Shown here one piece after another: positions 1-11,720 of a stretch of 64,000 nucleotides of DNA. The notes under the pieces were generated by a model that was given only the letters and a program-made list of their open reading frames with translations, was not told where the DNA came from and did no database searches. Source of the stretch: Dictyophora rubrovolvata. Taxonomy: Eukaryota; Basidiomycota; Agaricomycetes; Phallales; Phallaceae. The stretch lies in contig CP114119.1 in assembly GCA_029959195.1 (NCBI GenBank), positions 682,001-746,000 of the forward strand, written 5' to 3'. The position numbers were made by a program, and so were the translations under genes. How positions within the stretch are numbered: position 1 is the first letter of the stretch; each line of letters starts with the position of its first letter.

Positions 1-488
1 GTGGTGATGAGGACGGAGATGGTGCTGAGGACAGAGATGGTGCTGAGGACAGAGATGGTGATCAGGGCGATAGTGATGGAGACTTTCATAAGGCACGTCG
101 TATATGGAAGGCGGACGATAATTGGGATTATCCTATAACAGCTTTGGATCCAGATGGGAACTGCACTCTTCTTCAAGACCTGAAATACGACATCCAATCT
201 AGAAAAATCGACTGCCTAAACGGGACGATAGATCCAACCGCCGTTATTTCTTCAGGGTTACTTCTTTATTGTCTTTTACGTGCCTTCTGTCTCCAACGAT
301 GCGGGAAAGGTGATGTTAACAAGTTATATCCGACAAATAGTGTTTGGCAGGTCCGACTTGTTCATCGCCGGACCGAAAGTTATCTCGTTTTCGTGGATGA
401 TCGTGGTCTGTTTGATATTCGAGCTGGTACAGACGTAAAGATTATTATGAGCGACATAAAAGTCTTAGTCGAGTCACTTTTGCGGTGA
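1..488 (+). CDS. 3' end of an unrecognised acidic protein (5' truncated by window)
   Basis: The reading frame is open from the first base to a TGA at 486-488, so this is the C-terminal part (about 161 residues) of a protein that starts upstream. The first 30 residues are a run of Gly/Asp/Glu with short direct repeats of AEDRDG. After that comes a globular-looking stretch with WKADDNWDYPI, a hydrophobic segment (ISSGLLLYCLLRAFCL) and an aromatic-rich end. No ATG is needed inside the window. I do not recognise the family. It could belong with the kinase-like remnant just downstream, since fungal kinase fragments often carry such appended regions, but there is no direct evidence for that. Confidence 0.45.
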   Translation, partial: GDEDGDGAEDRDGAEDRDGDQGDSDGDFHKARRIWKADDNWDYPITALDPDGNCTLLQDLKYDIQSRKIDCLNGTIDPTAVISSGLLLYCLLRAFCLQRCGKGDVNKLYPTNSVWQVRLVHRRTESYLVFVDDRGLFDIRAGTDVKIIMSDIKVLVESLLR

Positions 489-583
489 GGTCCATGCATT
501 TAAAAGTTCATATGTAATGCATGTGATGTCGTAGTTGGCTGCTCCAGTTAGCGTGAACTCGGTTCTCGCTTTTCCGAAGACGA

Positions 584-952
584 GTTTTCTTTGGCGGAAC
601 TGCGAGACCTCAGGCGACATATCCTCCTGTGCTGCTGAATCCCGATATACCGTCGAAGCTGAAAGAGATTGGAACCATGAAGCAAGGCAAGCCCATAACG
701 GACTTGTTAGCCCGATCTCCCCCTTTCTTCGCCCAATTCATTGGGCATTGTCGATCCCTTGCATTTGGGGAGAAACCAGACTATGGATATCTCAAAGAGC
801 TTCTACGACGGGCGAAGAGGGAACATAGTTGAGAGCACGACTGGAATTATGATTGGTGGGTCCCTGGAGAACGGGGTACGCTTCTGCCGGATGAGTATAG
901 GTTCGAAAAGGAGTTCATTGAGCCGGTGCGCCACCGTCAAAATACTTTATGA
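584..952 (+). pseudogene. casein kinase 1-like kinase, C-terminal fragment (decayed)
   Basis: One frame encodes KLKEIGTMKQGKPITDLL, then ARSPPFFAQFIGHCRSL, then FGEKPDYGYLKELLRRAK. This matches the end of a CK1-type kinase domain: helix G, then the 'FxxYxxxxRxLxFxExPDYxYLRxLF' pattern. Just upstream a different frame gives a kinase-like ELRDLRRHILL stretch that ends in a stop. The main frame hits a TGA at about 830 and then continues open (EHDWNYDWWVPGERGTLL) to 952. No ATP-binding lobe, HRD or DFG motif is present. The reading is therefore a truncated, frame-broken relic of the expanded CK1-like/FunK1 kinases of Agaricomycetes. The family call rests on motif memory. Confidence 0.5.
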
Positions 953-1108
953 GAGGTGTTGGTATCGGAGTGTCTGACGGACACGGAAATTAACTCTTGC
1001 ACCGCCGCCAGTCAGGGCGGACACAAAGTTCTTCAAATTTAGTGCACACGTATGTATAAATAGACATATATCTTTGGTTGATAACCACCTCATAGGACAA
1101 GGTTGGAG

Positions 1109-2105
1109 TTATGCGAGGGAACCCATCGTAAAGAAGTGTGCCCATAAATCTCCAGTAGGGGAATGGACGGGACCCCCTTTGCCCCTACGCTTAAACCCCA
1201 TAGAAAGGTACTTCTTAACATTCTCCTCGGGTGCAGTTACCAGCCCAATGAATGTTCCTTCAGCTTTGGCCTGGTAAAATATGGCTCATTCGGATTATAA
1301 TTCAGACGGTATCAAGAAACGGACCTTGTTAAACATTGCCTTCACAATCGCGGTTGCATATCCTTTCCCTTGATGCTTGGGGTGTGTGCCCAACTCATGA
1401 CACCACCAACGCCTTGCAATCTCCTAATATGACTTTGTAAAGAAGAAAATTATTCACTAGATAAATCGTATGCACCTCTTTCGTAAAGTGGCTTTCATCG
1501 AGTTTCGTCACCTCTTCTATATACTGTGTATATTTAAGTTCTGAATTATATCGATGATGAGCAAAAAAATGACACAAACCGTTTTGCTCCGCCAATATTT
1601 GGTTTCATCACTGAGTTTCTCAAAATATGTGTTATATCCGAGTGCACGTTGCTCTTCGCTGTTAAAAGGAAAGAAAACGAACGAGGTATTTAGCGGTATT
1701 CTTACAAGCATACCTTCCAAATAGCTGATTGCCATTGCCAAACCAACAACCAACGCTTACGATCTTCTCGTCTGACCCTTTCCCAATTGTGACGATATAA
1801 ACAACCCCTTCGAATAGGGATGCCCGTACGACGGCCATTTCGAGGTCAGGAAGAAGACTCCAATTGCCGCCAACAAAAGCTTTTGCTGTTATGTCTGATT
1901 CGGGGTGTCGGATAACGGAACATATGTCCCCAGAATGACACGGAGCGACGATTAACACTTACCTCCATAGTAAGCATCCGTGAGAAAATCCACTATTTCT
2001 TGTATTTGAGACTCTGGAGATGGTTCAGATATGTTTTATGCAAGGTAATACTGTAACAGAAATACCTGTAGCATTTGTGAGTTGCTTGACCTGGAAGGGA
2101 ACCAT
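1109..2105 (-). CDS. GNAT-family N-acetyltransferase
   Basis: Seven exons keep one frame: 2105-2066, 2013-1963, 1894-1714, 1658-1580, 1523-1476, 1423-1325 and 1270-1109 (stop TAA), giving 219 residues. The start ATG begins MVPFQVKQLTNATE, and the first intron follows residue 13. The GNAT fold is seen in the acetyl-CoA loop: RRWWCHELGTHPKHQGKGYA contains the Q-x-x-G-x-G/A signature (QGKGYA). The end has the usual motif B, followed by YLSMGFKRRGKGGP. Fungal homologues share the N-terminal part (FVGGNW, CWFGNG, EEQRALGYN). The substrate is unknown: these small-molecule or peptide acetyltransferases act in the cytosol. All donors are GT and all acceptors AG. A decayed relative lies near 20.2 kb. 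Confidence 0.85.
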
Positions 2106-2839
2106 AGCCTCAGGCTGCGTCAGGTATTATGTTTGGAGTGGGTGATTTGCAAGCAAGGAGGATGGCAACACGGGTTTGAATTAAATAGGTTTTATCTCCA
2201 TATCCATGTGAACTCAGATCGGCTTTTGGTGGCCGTGACCGCGAATACGACACCATAGTTCAAAATTGCGAAAACATAGTAGTTTAACCAGTGCTCTAAT
2301 CGATTTCGACACACCAACGACATCAGCTTATGATCTACTTGAGAGCAGGGATACCAATCCTGAATTAGACAGCGGTGAGAGAGCGTATGCAACAATGGAA
2401 CAACCTTCAGCGTCAGGGTCCAATGAGGGCCAACGAGGCGGCTGCATCCCCTTAAACTGCCTGGATGGAAGCACTGTCGCAGAAATTGAAATCTAATTCT
2501 TGTCGTTGGCACATGTGCTACGGATACACACGAACATCCAAGCCGCTATTCCCGTAGAGTCAATGGTATGGTCAATGGCACATCTTGGAATTGTTTTCGT
2601 TTCACATTAGAAAGTGACGTACCGTTGCCAAGGCTGATAATAAAATCTTTTGCGGTATGTAAAGACGGAAATATCGCATTCAGAGTCGAGCAGGGGTCTG
2701 AAGGTGTCCAGGTGCTCAAGCGCTCAGGATGCGTGTTGTCACCCTCACATCCGTGACATCACGGTCTATGTTTTTTTTTCTCGAACAGTGTTAAGTTCTT
2801 GACGTATAACTGATCACGACAGGTCTCTCGTTATGAGCA
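2106..2839. other. intergenic stretch, no supported gene
   Basis: This lies between the 5' end of the acetyltransferase and the 3' end of the next minus-strand gene. Short open frames exist on both strands, but none shows a recognisable motif, signal peptide or consistent splice signals. It presumably holds the acetyltransferase promoter and the neighbour's 3' UTR. Confidence 0.4.
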
Positions 2840-4084
2840 TTACACGAAATATGAGTACCGCGCCATTGTTATGAAATGGTGCGTTGATTTTTGGTATTTG
2901 TAGTAACCCTCATCCAATCTCTGCAGTGCCAGTGTGCTCAACAGAAGTTGATATATCCGGATCCTGTTGAATCGATGATGGTCCAAAATTTCGAACTTAA
3001 AGTCGGGTTCGACTGAACTGAACAAAGGCCAATGAAACTTCAAAAACGAGCTAGTTGCGTCACAATTTCCACCAATCCGGATGCTTCTCGACGGGATTGG
3101 ACGCCCGATTCCGAGAAAAGAAATGAATCGCCTTGTTATTTATATTGAAGTATGCTTCATCGTCCACGGCTTTCGGATTGCGGCAATATGTGTAACTGGG
3201 ACAGTTCAGAACATTGTCTTTTCCCAATGTTGTTGTCCCGACAGTTGAACGTTCAAACGCTTCCCAGGTGCAAACTTGCTGTCAAACGAGTTTCCTCAGC
3301 TACCTCCCTGACCATTCAAAATTGTAAGCCTCAAAATCAGGAATGGACATTCAACACCTTTCTTGAAATTACATATTTTGACTCTGTATCGCAGTACGAA
3401 TGCCAAGAACGATCATCCCCCATAGACAGTGCAAGTTCCGTTGTCAAGCCAGAAACAAGTGCGCTAGCGTCAATAATATCTATGCATTAATACATTTATC
3501 TCATGAGGTGCCGAAACCCGGATCTAATACCTACTTACGACCAGCGGCATACTACATTTATACCTTGATCATCTAGGCCATCACGAAGTTCTGGACCTAC
3601 ATCCGCTTCCCGGACAATCCAAATACCCCGAATGTCACTTATTGCGCATTCAAATGACCAAATTGAGCAACGTTCAGGGAAGATGTGAAGCTAGAGGAAT
3701 ACATTCATCTCATCATCGTCAACTTCGAACGTACGTGTGATTCGCTTAGCAATGTCTTACAGCAAGTCATTTGACTCTGACCGTCTAAATGGAACATCAT
3801 CGGTATAGCATTAATCGACTTTGTTTGATAAACGTGGCAGCTGCATATACATACGGCTATCAGAAACCTGCTTTGGTCTGGTCATACGTTGCCATATTGT
3901 ACAAGTACTCAGGCAGTGGTATAGCAGTGGCAGCAGGTGGCAGCATAGCCCAAATCACTAAGCCAGAGGTTATCATCTCATGAATCTCAAGCGCCTTTCT
4001 TTTGGCTTCAGGCGAACCATTTTTGGCTTCGGGGTTTCTTCTCAGTGACTCGCTAAGATTACTGGCCAATTGCGCTTTCAGCAT
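2840..4084 (-). CDS. uncharacterised multi-exon protein
   Basis: I do not recognise this protein, but several segments splice cleanly. They are exon 1 4084-3868 (begins MLKAQLASNLSE), exon 2 3784-3735, exon 3 3690-3564 (WSFECAISDIRGIWIVREAD) and exon 4 3479-3358 (DIIDASALVSGLTTELALSM). All have GT/AG borders and compatible phases. Downstream, open segments read NPKAVDDEAYFNINNKAIHF and, after another plausible intron, SVEPDFKFEILDHHRFNRIR. The exact joins between 3358 and about 3170 are unresolved, so a frame break there is possible. Exon 1 is hydrophilic, then has one hydrophobic segment (TSGLVIWAMLPPAATAIPL). The gene is divergent from guanine deaminase with 167 bp between the two ATGs. Confidence 0.45.
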
Positions 4085-4251
4085 CACTTTTATATCAGGT
4101 CATTTCATTCTGTTATCATATTCAAATTATTTTCATTCACGTGTCATCTTAGGGTTTTTTGGGCATCATTCGCCTGTTTGATCTTATCATCTATCGACCA
4201 ATCGTTAAATATCGCCCACAATGGTCTGGCCTGCTCCTTGACCGATAAGCC

Positions 4252-6125
4252 ATGGTTTTTGTACTCTATGGCCCTCTCATAACTCCCCAAAATCCTCGTC
4301 ATGCCAGATATCTCTCACAAGCTTTGATATGCGTGAACGGCGGCGTGATACAATGGATTGAAGAGAAAGTAGAACTCGGCGACTTATCGAACGTCCTACT
4401 GTCTCATGAACTTGAACCAGATGCTAATGTCATTAAGCTCAAGCATGGTCAATTTCTAATGCCCGGTTTCATTGACACCCATACAGTATGTTTTTGTATC
4501 GTGGTAGGAGATCGCTCCGCATCGCTGAAATCCTTTCCGCCAGCATGCTCCTCAGTTCCCTAACTTAGGGCGGTAATGACATTCCTTTGTTTTTGTGCAC
4601 AAAACGTCTTGATAATTACTTGCAGGGGTGGCGAATACGAACTTTTAGAATGGCTCGATAAACTTACTTTCCCCACCGAAACCGAGTTTGGCAACAGGGA
4701 GCATGCAAGGGTTGTATACACAGGAGTGGTCAATAAGTCGTTAAATTGCGGGGCAAGTACTTCTCATTTGTATTATGAAACACGTTTTTATTATTTTTGT
4801 AGACAACGACATCCTGCTATTTCAGTTCGGCGCATGTTTCTGGAACTGAAGTTCTAGCGGATATCGTCAGTCGGAGCGGTGCGCTTTCATGAAATTCATT
4901 TGTTAATCTTCCGAGTCGTAATTAAAATCATGTATCAGGCCAACGAGCATTTATCGGTGTACGCTCGTTTCTCGCCTTTTCAAAATCATGTAGTATCAAA
5001 CTAACCAACCTTTCGTTTTCTTAAAGTACTGCAATATGGACCGAAACGCCCCAGATTCCTATCTTAACGGCATGGATTATTCGCGGTCCTTAGAAGAGAC
5101 AAGAGAAACAATCCGCTACATTAGGTCCCTCAACAATCCCCTCGTGCAACCTATTTTGACACCACGATTCGCCCTATCGTGTACTGAAAAACTGCTCCGA
5201 GGCTTAGGCGATCTTGCTGGCGAAGATCCCGTCCACCCTCTACACATCCAAACTCATATCTCGGAGAATAAAGCTGAAATCGAGTTCACGGCCGAGCTTT
5301 TTCCAAATCATTCCTCTTACGCCCAGATCTATGCCGACACGGGATTGCTAAGACAGACAACGATTTTGGCGCATGGTTGTTACTTGACGCCTGAGGAACT
5401 CGATTTGATAAAGAAAGCAAACGCAGGTATAAGTCACTGTCCGACTAGTAATTTTCATCTAAGCTCTGGAGTGGCGAATGTAGGTGAATGGCTCAACTTG
5501 GGCATCAAAGTATGTTTTTCATCTTGGTAAATTCATTTTGAAGAGTACAACGTGCTTTTTCTAGGTCGGCTTGGGAACAGATGTTTCTGGAGGTTTCTCA
5601 CCTTCGATTCTGACAGCTATCCAACACGCCAGTATTGCTTCGAAAGTAGTTCCTTGGATCTCAAATAAACCACGTTTGGGTACTATAAGACCCGAATACT
5701 CTGATCCCGTTGCTCCAAACGGCTCACGCTCGCTTCCAAAATATGGGCTGTCAAATGCTACATTGCTGTACTTGGCAACTCTTGGTGGAGCTCATCTGTG
5801 TAACCTTCAAGACAAAACGGGGAGTTTAGAACCCGGGAAGGAATTTGATGCTTTACTTGTTGATTTACGACCGGAGACGGGGAATCCGAAAATGTGGTGG
5901 GACGGTGCTCCTAGTATGGAAAACGGTGGTCCGCCAACCGTTGCATCACATGGCCCTGGGTTTCTAGGAAACAGACAGGCATATAAAACATCAAGTACGG
6001 CTGAGCTTGAGGACTTTCTCGAGAAGTTTTTCTTTTGCGGAGATGATCGGAATATTTCTGCGGTTTTCGTGTGCGGCAGGGTTGTAGGCGGACGAGGACA
6101 TTTGGGTCTTGGATCTAAATGCTAG
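4252..6125 (+). CDS. guanine deaminase
   Basis: This enzyme hydrolyses guanine to xanthine plus ammonia in purine salvage and catabolism in the cytosol, and belongs to the amidohydrolase superfamily. There are seven exons: 4252-4485, 4544-4572, 4626-4752, 4803-4878, 4939-4958, 5027-5509 and 5565-6125, giving 509 residues. Zinc ligands are visible: the HxH of PGFIDTHTH (split by intron 1), the His of IQTHISEN, the His of AHGCYL and the Asp of GLGTDVSGG. The guanine-deaminase signature GRGGEYELLEWL is present. Exon 2 (29 nt) and exon 5 (20 nt) are microexons. Intron 3 has a GC donor (GCAAGT) instead of GT. The length is slightly above the usual 450-480 residues, partly because of an insert near the C-terminus. 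Confidence 0.93.
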
Positions 6126-6800
6126 CATTGTATAATTACGAGGACACATTCATATCTTCCCAGGAGTCATTTGGACTCTTCAGGGGGATTTATGGGTTCA
6201 CGGTCGGGCTGTATTTCATTTCCTCTTTTCTTGTTATTTTCTTCAGACGGAGTCTCATGTTCCTTTTAATTCAAAGCAATGTTGTGTCCATATTTGAACC
6301 TGATGATCTGAAGACTCTGGCATTAACCGACTTTCAATCCCTTGATTACCGATCGGGGAACAAAACAGAACAGATTTTACGAGTACAGTAGGTCCCTTCA
6401 TATTACTGTCAGAGATCAACAAAAACATTCAAGGAAGGAAACAGAACATTGGCGCATAGCTTTGAATTCACCTCACGTGAGGGCCAATGATACATAAAAT
6501 TTGACATATGTATATTACAGAGAACATAAAGCGTTTGAACAAACAAAGGGTCACATGTTAAGGTTCTTTACAATGACACATCCAGACGAACCCAAAGGAA
6601 GAAAGAATTCAAAATAAATCAATGATAGGAATTTTTGAAAAGAATTCCAAACTCCAAACTCCAGTGATCAGTACACTACCTGCCTCCTCACTTAAAACCG
6701 AGGTCGAACGCAAGACCGAGTTTCGAGACCGAATTCGGTCGGAAATTCACTAAAGCGTCTCCTGTTGATATCCCATCCGATGAGTGTTCGTATGAGTTCA
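6126..6800. other. tail-to-tail intergenic region
   Basis: This is the shared 3' region of the convergent guanine deaminase and fucosyltransferase-like genes. A short hydrophobic open frame overlaps the deaminase stop codon, but it has no motif and looks like chance. No repeat or RNA gene was seen. Confidence 0.5.
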
Positions 6801-8866
6801 TCACTGATCAACAATCCAACTATTCGGCTCAAGACCCATTGCAACACGTACATTCAAAACACCACCCGCAAAACTCGACAGAACGCTGCCATAAAAAAGG
6901 GCGGAAGAGGCTGTAACACGTTGTTCGACCATCCCTACTATGTCTGTAAAAAGGAGAGGCCACCCGATTTCGCGTCGATCATCAATGGTGAGAAGGTCAT
7001 TTAGCAATACCGCGCCGTTTTGTCGGAGGTAGTCTAGGCTGTCAGGGTTTCGTTCATCTGTTGCTATGAAGAACCTTTGAAAAAGCATTGGGTTCATTCA
7101 AAATTATAGGCAATAACCATTAGCTTACGGGTCGCCATCACGCGGTTTACCGCCTCGCAACACCTGTTCCTCAAGCATCTCCTTTCCCTCTGAAAAAACG
7201 TCTTTGATATATCCAAAATGTGCCTCAAGGGACAGATTTTTACCCCATCCTAGGGCTACAAAATCTCCACGGCGCAAATGGGCAGATAACCATGCTCTTC
7301 CACCAACTAGTGTTGTCATTCGACTGGCAAGTTTCTCTGAAAGCGCAACGAGTGGTCGGATGGGTTGAATGTATCTCGTAACCAAACATGTGTAATCGTC
7401 TCTAGCTTGTTTGGTTGTGAAGCGGAGGCTAGCCTTTCCGAGATTAAATTAGTTGAGCGGCCGTTAACAGCCGTAATTATGATGACGTACTGGTTTTCTG
7501 TATATATGAACTTCACCTTCTAGGAGTAATACGTCGACATCCATTGTGAAATCCTCTACCCATCCTCGAACGAGACTACGGGGAACGATTTGCCTGGTAG
7601 CTTCGGCGATACTCTTCGAGAACTCCATTCCACCTCTATAATACAAATTAAAGATAGATTCACACACTCCCGACAAACTGAAAACGACTCACAATGCTTT
7701 GTACGTATAAGTGACGATCCACCCTGCACGATTTATGACTCTTTCGGCCTCCTCATCATTTCCAACATGATATCCATCCTTATTTAAAATCCGGATAGCA
7801 TCATCCCAATAAAGCGGGTATATTTTTCCTCCGACTGTTTCACCAAACGAACCACGAAAGAGACCATCGAGCTTTGTGTCGATCGTGCCCATATTTATCT
7901 CAGGTAATGGACGAGTCGTGTCCACGCGGAATATGCCTTCATCGTACATTGGGTTCGGTATAACGTGAAATGAAGTCAAATTTACATTCTTGTGAATGTC
8001 TTTGTTCCATAAACCTGTCAAAATCTCTTTGGAAGGATCCAGACCGTACAATTCGAGAAATTCGGAGGCAAGAATGACTGGGTGGTAGGAGCGTAACAAA
8101 GGAAGATCGAACATGACCTTGACGAAATACCCAACTCGGAATATAATTCACACAATTCTTCATCATGAAACATACCTGAATAGGGAGCTGCCAAGCCGAC
8201 CTAGTCACGGATCCAACACTCAATCCGACGCCTTTGAAGTTCTCAACATAGTGGGCGTATTGCGAGCATACATTCCTAAAACCATATGATTGAACCAAAT
8301 ATTATATATAGGTATTATCAATTAGTCAAAGTAGCAACACTTACCTGTTAAACTCGCAATCGCGGGCATACAGGAATGAAGGAATGACCAACACACGGTT
8401 TAAAAGCTTAGCCTGCATGAGGGAGGCTTCGATGATATATCGCACCTATGAATAGAATAAAACCAATGTTTTTTTCAAGGCTGAACAAGAAATTCACATT
8501 ATTCCTACCTAAACCTACACTCCAATCTCGAACGTAGAATCCATTTCTTCCAGCAATGTATGTCCTCAGCTCCTCTAACGAGAGCTTGGACGCGTGTAGC
8601 TGCAGTTGGATGTTATCATTTAGATCGTGATGAACTTGTTTGATGTGTTGAGCGTCGTCTTTGGGTTTGTATGAGACCTTCGGCTCGAGAGCATGCTGTT
8701 GACAAATAGAGAAAACACTGCTCCATATTTTCGAGGGGGTCGATTCGCCGCGTTCGGTGGGGGCGATATTTACAAAAACAAATGCGACAATTGTCGATAC
8801 GCCGAGGAAACGTATTAGATGTCGTGCTAGAAGTCGTGTTATGGTTGGTGTTGAACAGGAAGGCAT
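6801..8866 (-). CDS. O-fucosyltransferase-like type II membrane glycosyltransferase
   Basis: The protein starts MPSCSTPTITRLLARHLIRF, followed by a single N-terminal membrane anchor (FLGVSTIVAFVFVNIAP), as expected for a Golgi type II enzyme. After intron 1 (donor at 8497) comes VRYIIEASLMQAKLLNR, the start of the GDP-fucose-binding fold. The diagnostic C-terminal pieces are SAHLRRGDF (the R-x-D/H-x-R-type loop of O-fucosyltransferase folds) and FFIATDERN. Other conserved blocks are MFDLPLLRSYHPVILASEF and GVLNVRVAMGLEPNSW. Seven exons fit; the join near 7400-7480 is the least certain. The expected reaction is transfer of a sugar, probably fucose, from GDP-sugar to a glycoprotein. The acceptor is unknown and catalytic activity is inferred from the fold. 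Confidence 0.75.
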
Positions 8867-11720
8867 GCGTGTTATATGATAACTTATAAATTGCTTCTAG
8901 CGACCTGAAGATGTCGGCGTGGAATAAATATAACTCTGCTAAAATTTTAGAAGTGGAGGAAGTGGTGGTAATGGTGATAAGTGAGAATTAATCAAAGAAT
9001 GTGACTGTTGATGGCGACCTGCGCATAAAACATGGTACATAACGAATAAGGCGATTATTATTCATGGTTTTGATTTTCTTTCGCCGAGCGACGGCCTATG
9101 GCGGCCTGCACAGACTTTTGAAGGCTGCTCACATGAGAATTTCCCATACGGCCATTATATATAGCCCGCGTTGACGATTAGCTTCTTTGGGAATAGCAAA
9201 AGACCACGCTCACCCTGGGCAGTCATAGGATCTCCGGAGGACCTCCGCGGCCGTAATAATATGTCAATGGGGCTGTCAGATAGTTTACATCGTTGGTGAC
9301 TCGTACAAGTCCAAACTTTCTGCCACGTGGATGAGATTCAAGCCTCATGTTCATTATTCCGTTAGATTTCATTTACACCCAAATTCCTCCAAATTACAGC
9401 CTACTTAGACATTGGAGTGTCTTCTGGATATTCAGGTCCGGAATAGGCGATGGGAGTTGTACAATAATGTATGTACGTTTGTAGTCTGGAGGTCTCGGCC
9501 CATGGCATGTTCCGAGAGTCTTTTTTTCCAATTAGGGGAACAACGCTGAAGCTCTAATAAGTACATATTACTTACCAAAGGTGCCCATTTCGGCTAATAA
9601 AGCAAGCTTCGCCAAAAGCTTGGTTCTACGACGAACCGTCGCTTCCTTAGAACATGCATGCCCACTCCCTCTCCAGTGAAACCGCATTTCGCGGGTCGTA
9701 CTTTCGTTGACTAGATCGGAAGATTCATATAAAAATAGTCCGTATTTGAATTCTCTGCGGGTATGGTTTGATTTTTAAAAAAGGAGCGTCAGATGCATTT
9801 GGTAGAAAACTGGCAGGCAGGAATAAAAGTTGTAAGAAGAGGCACTGAGGACGACGGGCAGCTAGTTGCTTACAATTGGCAGGGAATATTGAAGAACGGC
9901 CTTGCAGGCCCACCTCGGAAATGCATTGCGTACTAATTCAACCAAAATTGGTTTGGTGTAGGACTATTTCTCTTAGCACCGTGTTAAACTATCAACGCCA
10001 CAATCAGCGCTAAAAAGGTATCAAATTGATACCTCATACAAATGTCGTTGAAACCTAGCGCCACTAATGCTTGCTGCGTGCGTAAACCATCGTGTCCGAT
10101 AATCGATTGAAGGTGAATTCGGATCTACAGGTATTCAAACGACCTAATGGATATTCGTTCATAACAGTGAACTCCGGATACTGTACAGAGTATTTGGCTT
10201 CACATTCGAAGGGAGTAAGAGGCTTATGACTGTTCGCTGTTCAACGAGTTAGGGTGTTTGGCGAGCAAGCTAAGTGGTCCAATTCATTTGACAGGAATTC
10301 AGCCCTTTGTCACCTTCCAAATCCACATGTCAGCATAACAGTCCTCACTCGTGGTCCTACGCGTTATGCTCATTGGGGTGCTCAGAAATTCGAAATAAAG
10401 AATGCAATTTTCCAGTCCAAAGTCCATGGCTTGAAATTTGACGGTGGTTACATAAAACCTGAAAGTCACGTCATATAGTTTGGGGGAAGCAGAGTTTCAA
10501 AAGAAGCTCACCTCGTCCGTCACTAGTTTGCATTAGAGACAAATCTTCAACCAGTGTTGCGCCGCTGGCCACATTCTATTGCCTTTTTTCTCTTTCGAGG
10601 ACACATCAATGAAATATGGGTTTGTTGTTGACAAACAAGTTACTGCAATGACTCAGAAATGGCGATCTGCCCATTGGGCGGGAGAACGGTGTGAAAATCA
10701 AACTTGTCCCTTCGTCGTCGGTGAGTTCCGTACAGCGCTCGCGCACAGCCTATAGCCTTAAGTTACAAACTCGCCTTAAGATGATGATTCTCCAATTACA
10801 GAGATATTCGATTGAGGGGCGCGTGAGCACCAGAGCAAGGCAGCCAATCACATGCAGCAGGATCCATCAAGTGACGGGCACGTGACAGCGTCACACGTGT
10901 CACTGTGATCACCTGGTCTCAGGCTGTTCCTGTTTGGAACTTGGGATTTGGCACCTTGCGTCGGCTGTCAATTTAGAACTCGCCACTATATTTCTCTTTC
11001 TCTTTCTCTCTTTTCATTTACTATAGAGATCTAGAGTCTAGAGGGTATAACCTTGCTTGCTAGCCAGCTAGAGTTCTATCCTCTTTCAAAGTTCTTGTTT
11101 CCTTCCTGGCTAGACTTGTATCCTAGATCCTAGTGTTTCTGGTGCGTATTGTGAATTCATATGCTAATGTGGTATTTCTAACCAGTTGCTATTGTTTTTC
11201 CTTCATAGTGTGTTATCTTTGTCATTGCTACAACTTTGCTATCCGTTCTTGTGCTTGGTTTGTTCGTCACTTTACCGTGTGCTTTGTACTCAAACACACT
11301 CACTGTTTATTGTGCCGTTTCTTAGATTTTAATCTCGCCTCAGAATTGATCCATATTTATGTTGGCTAATTTCCTCGTAATTCATCATTTTTTACTCATT
11401 CACGCCACCGTCCTTCTCCGTTAGACCCGTTCCGTTTTCCGTTCTCCACATTCCTGATCCCCCCGCCTGAAATACGGCCACAAGAAAGGAAATCCCATCA
11501 TTCCGACGCCAAATTTTAATCACCTCCGATTCCATCCTGCCGTTCCGTGCATCTGCAAAAAGACACCACCCCCCTGGTCTTTTTCTTTCAAGCCTCTTTT
11601 CTACTATCCACTAACAACATCACTCCTCCCTCACTTTCTTCTTGATCCTATCATTTTGTCATACTGGCGACCTTACCAAGTCTCGAAAAGTTATTGTTAA
11701 CCCATCCAGACCGCTTTGAG
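8867..11720. other. long intergenic/5' region between divergent genes
   Basis: About 2.85 kb separates the starts of the fucosyltransferase-like and PSP1 genes. Open frames here are short and without motifs. The last 700 bp look like promoter plus leader of the PSP1 gene: a CT-rich tract around 10989-11020 and pyrimidine-rich sequence up to the ATG. I see no transposon, tRNA or conserved protein. Confidence 0.4.
10879..10899. promoter_or_regulatory. paired CACGTG E-boxes upstream of the PSP1 gene
   Basis: CACGTG occurs at 10879-10884 and again at 10894-10899, within sequence that is itself partly palindromic (GTGACAGCGTCAC). CACGTG is the classic bHLH site (Pho4/Cbf1/SREBP-type factors in fungi). 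The pair sits about 820 bp before the PSP1 ATG and before the CT-rich leader. A regulatory role is inferred from motif and position only. Confidence 0.35.

Noticed and set aside
6119-6391. open frame overlapping the guanine deaminase stop
   Set aside because: Starts inside the last codons of the enzyme and runs through its 3' UTR. Hydrophobic but without family features.
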